The notes under the pieces are model-generated. The model saw only the letters and a list, made by a program, of their open reading frames with translations, was not told the origin of the DNA and did not search any database. Shown here in pieces: positions 58,432 through 64,000 of a stretch of DNA of 64,000 nt. Made by a program: the position numbers and the translations under genes. Source of the stretch: Glycomyces sp. YM15. Its GTDB lineage: Bacteria; Actinomycetota; Actinomycetes; Mycobacteriales; Micromonosporaceae. The DNA lies in assembly GCF_016918015.1 (NCBI RefSeq), contig NZ_JAERMK010000005.1:159917-223916 (forward strand), in the 5' to 3' direction. How positions within the stretch are numbered: the first letter of the stretch is position 1; every line of letters begins with the position of its first letter.

Positions 58432-59055
58432 CTAGCGGCCCCGGTCCGCCGCAGTCCACATGCGATGAACGCCCGCCCTGATACGCTCCTCCCCCAGCTC
58501 GGGCAGCAGCGCGGTCAGATGCTCGGCGCCGAGCATCGCGAGGAGGGCGTGCGCGGTGTGCTCGGGATCCCCACCCTGCGGCAGCAGGATCGACACATGC
58601 CGGTGCCAGAAGCGGTAGGCGCCGATACGGTACCGCGCACCCGGACTCGCGGTCTCGGACATGCGCACCAGCGGCAGGTACTCGAACGCGTAGTCCAGAT
58701 ACGCATCAGCGAAGGCCGCTAGGCGTTCCCCCTCTGGCGCACCGGGTCCCAGCGGCGGCGGTCCGCTGAGGACCGCCTCTTGGAGCACGCGCTCGCGCGC
58801 GTCGAGCAGCGCGGCGGCCAGCCCGGCCTTGTCGCCGAAGCGGCGGAAGAGCGTCCCCTTCCCGACCCCGGCGGCGGCCGCCACCTGGTCCATCGAGACG
58901 GCGTCCACGCCGTGCTCGGCGAAGAGCCGGGCCGCCGCGTCGAGGATCGCGGCGCGGTTGCGGGCGGCGTCGGCGCGTTCCTTGGGCGGCGGCGTGCGCA
59001 GCAGCTCAAGCGGGGTTGCAGAACCGGACTGCAGTCCGTTACTATCGTCAGACAC
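58432..59055 (-). CDS. TetR/AcrR family repressor
   Basis: A 207-residue TetR regulator: AAILDAAARLFAEHGVDAVS, recognition HTH VAAAAGVGKGTLFRRFGDK and a TetR_C helical domain. I start at GTG 59055, so its first codons contain one of two related palindromes; the open frame to GTG 59073 overlaps the other palindrome. Divergent from the rhodanese gene, its likely target. Ligand unknown. Confidence 0.88.
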   Translation of the reverse strand: MSDDSNGLQSGSATPLELLRTPPPKERADAARNRAAILDAAARLFAEHGVDAVSMDQVAAAAGVGKGTLFRRFGDKAGLAAALLDARERVLQEAVLSGPPPLGPGAPEGERLAAFADAYLDYAFEYLPLVRMSETASPGARYRIGAYRFWHRHVSILLPQGGDPEHTAHALLAMLGAEHLTALLPELGEERIRAGVHRMWTAADRGR

Positions 59056-59072
59056 ATATGGACTATAGTCCA
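59025..59072. promoter_or_regulatory. Paired TetR operator palindromes
   Basis: CGGACTGCAGTCCG (59025-59038) and TGGACTATAGTCCA (59059-59072) share the pattern GGACT-NN-AGTCC with centres 34 bp apart. The second lies 20 bp before the rhodanese ATG and within the divergent promoter region, so both genes can be repressed. Confidence 0.75.
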
Positions 59073-59092
59073 CTTACCTGGAAGGCGATACC

Positions 59093-59419
59093 ATGACCGC
59101 GCTCATCACCCGTGAGGAACTCCAGAAGGCGATCGCGAACGGCGCCGTGACGGTGGTCGACGCCCTCGGCGGCGAGTACTACGCGAAGCAGCACCTGCCC
59201 GGGGCCCTCCCGCTCGTGCTCGCCGACGTCGACGCCCAGGCGCCGACGCTGCTGCCCGACCGCGACGCCGCGATCGTCACGTACTGCTCGAACGAGGCCT
59301 GCCCCAACAGCGGCCAGGTCGCCGAGCGCCTGACCGGCCTGGGCTACACCGACGTTCGGAAGTACAAGGAAGGCATCGCGGACTGGACCGAAGCGGGCTT
59401 GCCCGTCGAGTCCGCCTGA
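59093..59419 (+). CDS. Rhodanese-like sulfurtransferase
   Basis: A 108-residue single-domain rhodanese. The active-site loop CSNEAC (Cys65) lies in IVTYCSNEACPNSGQVAERL, and VDALGGEYYAKQHLPGAL is the CH2A-like start. It can move sulfur from thiosulfate or persulfide to thiols. The second loop Cys suggests redox sensitivity. Controlled by the divergent TetR protein, so a sulfur or redox signal is plausible. ATG 59093. Confidence 0.9.
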   Translation: MTALITREELQKAIANGAVTVVDALGGEYYAKQHLPGALPLVLADVDAQAPTLLPDRDAAIVTYCSNEACPNSGQVAERLTGLGYTDVRKYKEGIADWTEAGLPVESA

Positions 59420-59444
59420 GCCCGAACGCAAGACCGGGCCCACA

Positions 59445-59482
59445 CGAGGCGCTCGGCTGGGAAGCCCCGGCCGAGCGCCTCG
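59445..59482 (+). terminator. 13-bp hairpin terminator
   Basis: CGAGGCGCTCGGC pairs exactly with GCCGAGCGCCTCG around a 12-nt loop, 25 bp after the rhodanese stop. Confidence 0.8.
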
Positions 59483-59587
59483 CTGAACTCATCCAGACCA
59501 GCGAATGACCAGCAGTGCCGCAGCCACCCTGGAATCCGCCGTCTCGCACGCGGTTGCCCGTTCGCCTACCGGACAGCGAGCCCCCAG

Positions 59588-59622
59588 GCCGTATAGGACA
59601 GGAAGGCCGCTCCCTATACGGC
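59588..59622 (-). terminator. 10-bp hairpin overlapping oxidoreductase stop
   Basis: GCCGTATAGG (59588-59597) pairs with CCTATACGGC (59613-59622), the right arm covering the TAG stop of the minus-strand oxidoreductase. Terminator-like. Confidence 0.6.
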
Positions 59623-60561
59623 TTCGATGGTGAGCACGGTCTTGCCGCGCGACTTGCCCGCCTTCAACCGCGCCAAGGCGTCCGCGGCGTCCTCGAGCGG
59701 CACCTTGTAGTCGATGCGCAGGCGCAGCTGGCCGTGCTGGACCGCGTCGGCGAGGGACGCGAGCGTCGCCGGCTTCGCGTTCGCGTACAGGTTCGCACCC
59801 CGCAGCCCGCGGGCGGCGAGCAGCTCGGCGTCGACCGCGCCGTTCGAGGAGACGATCACGCCGTTCGGCTTGAGCAGCGCCGCGATCGGCTCGATCTCAC
59901 CGGGACCGGAGATCAGGTCGACGATGGCGTCGATGCCGCCGGGATGGGCGACGCGGACCTGGTCCGCCGTCGGCCCCACCGTGAAGTCGATGGTCTCGGC
60001 AGCCCCGAGCTCGCGCAGATACGCGGCGGTCGCTGGATCCGTGGTGCCGATGACCCGCACGCCCTGAGCGGCGGCGAGCTGCACGGCGGCCTGACCGACG
60101 CCGCCCGACGCGCCGTTGACGAGCAGGGTCTGCCCCGGGCCCGTCCCGGTGCCCTCGACGAAGTCGTGCGCCGCGGCGCCCGCCGTGGGCAGGGCCGCGG
60201 CGATGTCGAACGCGAGCCCCGCGGGCATGCGGGCGAGCTTGGCGGCCTTGGCGACCGCGAACTCGGCAAAGGAACCGCGGCCGTGCTTGACGTCCATGAA
60301 CTGCCCGAAGACGCGGTCGCCGGGCTCGAAGCCGACGCCGTCGCCGACGCGCTCCACCGTCCCTGCGCCGTCGGAACCGAGCACCAGCGGGAAGGAGTGC
60401 TCGACCGAGTCGCGCATCGCCCCTTCGACGACCTTCCAGTCGAAGGGATTCACGCCCGCGGCGGCGAGGCGCACGAGCACTTCGCCATGCCCCGGCTCAG
60501 GGACGGGCTGCTCGGCAACGCTCGGTTCGGTATCGAAATCGGTGACTACGACGGCACGCAT
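59614..60561 (-). CDS. Zinc-independent MDR-type NADP oxidoreductase (quinone reductase-like)
   Basis: A 315-residue medium-chain dehydrogenase/reductase without zinc-binding Cys. VLVRLAAAGVNPFDWKVVEGA and VLGSDGAGTVERVGDGV form the catalytic domain; TLLVNGASGGVGQAAVQLA is the NADP loop. It resembles quinone reductases and zeta-crystallin-like proteins. ATG 60561 has AAAGGG at 6-bp spacing, better than ATG 60567. Substrate unknown, probably quinone or enone. Confidence 0.9.
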   Translation of the reverse strand: MRAVVVTDFDTEPSVAEQPVPEPGHGEVLVRLAAAGVNPFDWKVVEGAMRDSVEHSFPLVLGSDGAGTVERVGDGVGFEPGDRVFGQFMDVKHGRGSFAEFAVAKAAKLARMPAGLAFDIAAALPTAGAAAHDFVEGTGTGPGQTLLVNGASGGVGQAAVQLAAAQGVRVIGTTDPATAAYLRELGAAETIDFTVGPTADQVRVAHPGGIDAIVDLISGPGEIEPIAALLKPNGVIVSSNGAVDAELLAARGLRGANLYANAKPATLASLADAVQHGQLRLRIDYKVPLEDAADALARLKAGKSRGKTVLTIEAV

Positions 60562-60734
60562 GGACATCCCTTTCGTTCTGCCCGAATCTACACCGGCATC
60601 ACGTGCGCTTCAGGCGTTCAAAGGCGCGCGACGGAGCCTTGTAGGCTTCCTTCGGCGCTGCACAATAGAGACCGGCGCCTCAGCCCCAGGCCGCGAAACC
60701 CCTGCGCAGCCCGATCCCGTTGGAGGAGTTCACC

Positions 60735-61352
60735 ATGCGCCCATGGATGGACCGCGCCGCGCTGCGCGGAAGCATCCACGGCCGCCTCCTGCTCGTCCTC
60801 ATCGCCGTCGCCGTCCTCGCGTCGGTCGCCGCGGTCTGGCAGTTCAGCGCGCTCCGCGACGACCACGACCCCGACCTCGCCGTGCTCAGCGACCCCGCGA
60901 CCACAGCCGAGGCCGACACCAGCGTCCTCGACGGCTCCTCGGCGGGCCCACCGGCGACACCGTCCCCCACCGTCGCCGAGTCGCCGACCGAGACGGCCTC
61001 GAGCAGCGCGCCCGCGACCGAGCCCGCCGGCGGCGGGGAGGAGGCCGCGGCCGACGGCACGCCGTGCACCGCCTCGCTCACCCTCGACAGCGAGTGGAAC
61101 GAGTCGGTGTCGATCACGGTGACCGTGGCCAACACCGGCACCGAAGCGATCGACGGCTGGGAGATCCTGATCGGGATCAAGCACCTGACCGTGACCGCCA
61201 CCTGGGGACTCACCCACATCGAGGGCGAACGCTACGGCGACATCCTGCTCAACGCCGCGATCAGTCCGGGCGGCAGCGTCGACGCGAGCTTCCAGGCCGA
61301 CGTCCGGGGGCGGTACGAGATCCCCGCGACCGTCCCCTGCACGCCGCTCTGA
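60735..61352 (+). CDS. Membrane-anchored CBM2 (cellulose-binding) protein
   Basis: A 205-residue protein: short basic N-terminus, one uncleaved membrane helix (LLLVLIAVAVLASVAAVWQF), a Ser/Thr/Pro/Glu-rich linker (about 60-105) and a C-terminal carbohydrate-binding family 2 module with the disulfide pair in PCTASLTLDSEWN and VPCTPL. WEILIGIKHLTVTATWG carries the Trp residues that line the binding face. No catalytic domain is present, so it may tether cells to polysaccharide. ATG 60735 follows GGAGGAG. Confidence 0.85.
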   Translation: MRPWMDRAALRGSIHGRLLLVLIAVAVLASVAAVWQFSALRDDHDPDLAVLSDPATTAEADTSVLDGSSAGPPATPSPTVAESPTETASSSAPATEPAGGGEEAAADGTPCTASLTLDSEWNESVSITVTVANTGTEAIDGWEILIGIKHLTVTATWGLTHIEGERYGDILLNAAISPGGSVDASFQADVRGRYEIPATVPCTPL

Positions 61353-61354
61353 GG

Positions 61355-61825
61355 TCAGACCGAGCGGATCGTCGGGCGGTGGTGTACCGGGAAGTTCACC
61401 GATCGCGCGATGAAGCAGTCCCGGTTCGCGTCGTGATGGAGCGCCATCGCACGGTCGGCCAGCGCGGGGTCGGCGATGGTGACCACGGGCGAGAGGGTCA
61501 CCTCGGTGAATCGCCCGCCGCCGCCCGCTTCGGTCATGGTGCCGGTCACGGTGTCCTCGTAGGCCGTGACGACGAGTCGCTCACGCGCGCAGAGTGACAG
61601 GTAGGTGAGCATGTGGCAGTCGGCGAGGGCGGCGACGAGCAGTTCCTCGGGGTTCCAGCGTTCGGGCTGGCCGCGGAAGGCGGGGTCGGCGCTGGCCTGG
61701 ATGACGGGTTTGCCTTCGGCGATGAGGTCGTGGTCGCGCCCGTATTCGCGGTAGTTCGCGGTGCCTTTGCCGGTGTTGCCGGTCCAGCGCGTCGTGATCT
61801 CGTAGTGGTGTTCGCGGCCGCTCAT
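61355..61825 (-). CDS. OsmC family protein
   Basis: A 156-residue peroxiredoxin-like OsmC/Ohr-fold protein, related to YhfA. RWTGNTGKGTANYREYGRDH opens it; the first redox Cys is in ALADCHMLTYLSLC, and the second region is HHDANRDCFIARSVNFPV. It may detoxify organic peroxides, although both Cys lie in slightly altered contexts. ATG 61825 follows AAGGAG, so it has its own start despite being in frame with the upstream HTH_42 gene. Confidence 0.85.
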   Translation of the reverse strand: MSGREHHYEITTRWTGNTGKGTANYREYGRDHDLIAEGKPVIQASADPAFRGQPERWNPEELLVAALADCHMLTYLSLCARERLVVTAYEDTVTGTMTEAGGGGRFTEVTLSPVVTIADPALADRAMALHHDANRDCFIARSVNFPVHHRPTIRSV

Positions 61826-63011
61826 GGCGGGGCTCCTTCCGGTTGAACGGGGCGGGCTGGGGCATCGTAACCGAGTCGCCAGTGTCGCGGTCTCGCCAGC
61901 GGGGAGGCGCTTCCACCAGTGGTGGTAGCGGCTGTAGACGTCGGGGTCGCGGTCGGCGAGGAACGCGGCGAGCGCTTCGGCTTCGGCGGCGAGTCCGGCC
62001 CAGTCGTCGTCGGTGAGGGGCCGGAAGGCGGTGGCCTCGATGCCGTGGGGGCTCGTGCGCCAGACGCCTGCGGCGCGGCCGTCGACCAGGATCATCGGGA
62101 GCACGTCGCCGTTGTTGCGGATCAGGATGGCGCGGAGGTCGGGCGGGATGGTGCGGCCGCGGTCGTGGTGGGCGAGGAACGCGTTGTCCCACATGGCCAT
62201 GAGGCGCGGCGGCGCGGGGGTGTCGGCGTCGGGGATCGCGGCTTCGGGCAGGTCGTAGAGCGCTTCGCCTTGCGGGCCTTGGTATTCGCGCAGGCGATCG
62301 CCGAGGGCTTTGACGGCCTGCTTCACCCTGCCGCGCTGGACCATGGCGAACTGGGCGGCGTCGGGGACGGAGGCCGGGCCGAATCCGGAGAGGTAGCGGA
62401 GGACGAGGCGTTGCAGGGCGGTGTCGGCGGCGTCGCGGTCGCCGAGCGCGGGCCGGTCGGGTGCGGCGAGGTAGGCGACCTTCTCGTTGAAGGCCCATGG
62501 GCCGCCGAGCGGGACTCGCAGGAGGGGGGCGTATTGGCGGATGCCGGGCCAGACGGCTTTCGCGGTCTCGGGGTCGAGTCGTTCGGCGAGCCGGGCTTCG
62601 CATTCGCGGGCGGTGCGGGTTTCGGTGGCGTAGTCGAGGATGTCGGCGGCGTGTTCGGCGGCTTCGCTCGGGGCGATGCCGGATTCGGCGATGCGGCCGC
62701 CGAGTTTCGCGGCGTACAGGGACGGCTCGGTGGCTTCGCGGAAGGGCCGGTACTCGTCGGCGGCGACGGCGTGCAGGGTCATGCGGATCGGGTTGCCTCG
62801 CACGATTTCGTTCGAGGTGAAGGCGGCGTCGAGGTCGGCGGGGTCGAAGTCGGCCACGCGGTTCCACAGTCCGATGTAGGGGGAGGCGGGCGACTGGGCC
62901 TGGACGGCGACGGCGGAGCGGACCGCGGCGACCACGTCCCGCGGCTTGCGCTGCAGGAGTGACTGCCGGTCGAGGAGCGAGCGGTTGAGCTGGTCGGCGT
63001 TGAGCTGCATG
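61355..63011 (-). CDS. HTH_42 (AlkZ-like) protein reading through into OsmC
   Basis: The frame runs 551 residues. Residues 1 to about 375 are a winged-helix HTH_42 protein of the AlkZ/YcaQ family of DNA glycosylases: VRSAVAVQAQSPASPYIGLW contains the QxQ catalytic motif, and the long HTH wings follow (WPGIRQYAPLLRVPLGG, VLRYLSGFGPAS). The family normally ends about here; instead no stop occurs and the frame enters OsmC through LATRLRCPSPPRSTG. A CGA codon lies where TGA might have been. OsmC keeps its own start and ribosome-binding site, so a lost stop or rare fusion is more likely than a true fusion. Confidence 0.7.
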
Positions 63012-63014
63012 GGG

Positions 63015-63851
63015 TCAGCGTCGCAGGTAGGCCGCGAGGGTCGTCGGGGGCGTCCCGGTGAGCCGCTCGATGTCGCCTGACGCGGCGGCGAAGCGGCCTT
63101 CGCGCACGGACCGGAACATGCTGGCGTAGGCCTCGATGAGCCACGCGGGTTCGCCGTCGGCGGCGAGGCGGGCGCGGTAGTCGGCGTCGTCGATCGCCCG
63201 GTACCGCACGGGTTCGCCGAGCGCTTCGCCGGCCGCGGCGGCGATCTGGTCGCCGGTGAGGGCTTCGGGGCCGGTGAGCTCGAGGACGCCTTCGATGCGG
63301 GCGGACGCGGCGGCGGCAAGCGCGCGGGAGACGTCGTCGCGGGTGCAGAACGAGGTGCCGGGTGCGCCGTCGCCGAGCGGCAGGGCGAGTTCGCCGTCGC
63401 GTGCGGCATGGTCGAACGGCACGTCGAGCCAGGTGGCGGCGAAGAAGTCGGCGAAGACGGAGGTGCGGGCCAGGCAGTGGGGGCGGTCGGCGAGGAGGCC
63501 TTCGGTCTCCCGGTGGCCCGGCGAGTAGTAGAAGCGCGAGTCCGGGGCGATGTCGATGATGCTGGTGTAGACGATGCGGACGTCGGCGGGGCAGGCGGCG
63601 ATGACGTTGCGGTGGTGGCGGGTCATGGTCTCGGCGGTGCCGTCGCTGGAGACCATCACGAGGGTGTCGAGTCCGCGGAGGGCCGCGGTCAGGGACGCGG
63701 GGTCGTCGTAGTCGGCGCGGCGGGCGGCGATTCCGGGCGCGACGGCTTCGGGGCGTCGGGCGAGGGCGACGAGGTCGTCTCGGCCCGCGGCGAGCAGGTG
63801 GCGGATGACCCCCGAGCCCACGCCGCCGGTGGCTCCGGTGATGCCGATCAT
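63015..63851 (-). CDS. NAD(P)H-binding NmrA-like reductase
   Basis: A 278-residue atypical SDR: MIGITGATGGVGSGVIRHLL cofactor loop, VSSDGTAETMTRHHRNVIAA and VYTSIIDIAPDSRFYYSPGH active-region. It groups with NmrA/QorB-like proteins, the fourth intact NmrA-type gene in the window. The 3 bp to the HTH_42 start suggest a shared transcript. Confidence 0.87.
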   Translation of the reverse strand: MIGITGATGGVGSGVIRHLLAAGRDDLVALARRPEAVAPGIAARRADYDDPASLTAALRGLDTLVMVSSDGTAETMTRHHRNVIAACPADVRIVYTSIIDIAPDSRFYYSPGHRETEGLLADRPHCLARTSVFADFFAATWLDVPFDHAARDGELALPLGDGAPGTSFCTRDDVSRALAAAASARIEGVLELTGPEALTGDQIAAAAGEALGEPVRYRAIDDADYRARLAADGEPAWLIEAYASMFRSVREGRFAAASGDIERLTGTPPTTLAAYLRR

Positions 63852-63932
63852 TGGGGTCTCCGTTCCGCGTGGGCCGCTCGGTGCGCTGCCTATTGTGCCC
63901 GGGGCGGTGCGGATCGGCGACGGGGGCGCGGC

Positions 63933-63991
63933 GGGGGGGGGGGGGGGGGGGGCCGCCCCCCCCCCCCCCCCGGGGGGGCGCGGGGGGGGGG
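63933..63991. other. G/C homopolymer run, probable assembly artefact
   Basis: The window ends in a run of 20 G (63933-63952), a C run and further G runs with few other bases. Natural coding or regulatory DNA does not look like this even at high GC; poly-G read error or a contig-end artefact is the likely cause. No feature is called here. Confidence 0.7.
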
Positions 63992-64000
63992 GTGGGGGCG

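Overview
The window is high-GC (roughly 70%) actinobacterial DNA. Genes show strong G/C third-position bias, frequent GTG starts and start/stop (ATGA) overlaps, and families typical of filamentous or Glycomyces/Micromonospora-like actinomycetes: XRE-DUF5753/DUF397 pairs, CGNR zinc-finger regulators, an ECF41-type sigma factor, an MmyB-type XRE regulator and a stand-alone FtsX extracellular-domain protein. The sequence alone does not fix the genus. No rRNA, tRNA, CRISPR array or origin was seen.

Layout. 0-9.5 kb: small-molecule enzymes (alpha/beta hydrolases, isocitrate-lyase/PEP-mutase family, SDR, metallophosphoesterase, glyoxalase, a frameshifted cysteine dioxygenase) and a glycosyltransferase, with CGNR and LysR regulators. 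9.5-17.5 kb: cupin, nitrilase-family hydrolase, an FAD oxidoreductase next to an ECF41-type sigma factor, a CPBP protease, EamA and LysE exporters, and several gene relics. 17.5-22.7 kb: a serine hydrolase divergent from TetR with clear operators, a glycolipid-binding-domain gene divergent from a second CGNR regulator, and an erythromycin-esterase homologue. 22.8-30.7 kb looks accessory: an XRE/DUF397 pair with an internal DUF397 duplication, two coupled small orphan genes, a lone FtsX-type extracellular domain, a phosphotransferase, an SDR, and a defective IS630-family element inserted into an IS5-type transposase relic.

30.9-45 kb: sulfotransferase, SDR, GH43-type enzyme, methyltransferase, a complete four-gene OpuC/Osm-type quaternary-amine ABC importer with a PadR regulator alongside, a Kup potassium transporter (a second osmotic-balance function), and a divergent quinone-reductase/HxlR pair with an operator-like site. 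45-51 kb: a SpoIIE/PP2C phosphatase, a 981-residue secreted GH30-ricin-Ig-discoidin enzyme, a DEDDh exonuclease, a membrane protein and an aldo/keto reductase; three related strong hairpins close genes here. 52-64 kb: many small regulator-effector pairs (MmyB-XRE/SDR, ArsR/SRPBCC with two operator copies, Lrp/APC permease, TetR/rhodanese with paired palindromes), a membrane-anchored CBM2 protein, and an AlkZ-type HTH_42 gene that reads through into OsmC. The last about 70 bases are G/C homopolymers, probably an assembly artefact.

Two themes dominate. One is a mosaic of one-regulator/one-effector modules whose operators can often be read directly. The other is visible decay: propeller, ricin-like, NmrA, SDR and methyltransferase relics, one-base frameshifts and lost stop codons. 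I did not find a convincing new multi-gene defence or biosynthetic system. The most novel candidates are the orphan pair at 24269-24902 beside XRE/DUF397, the lone FtsX domain with a palindrome over its start, the duplicated composite element at 20642-20709, and the repeated terminator palindrome.
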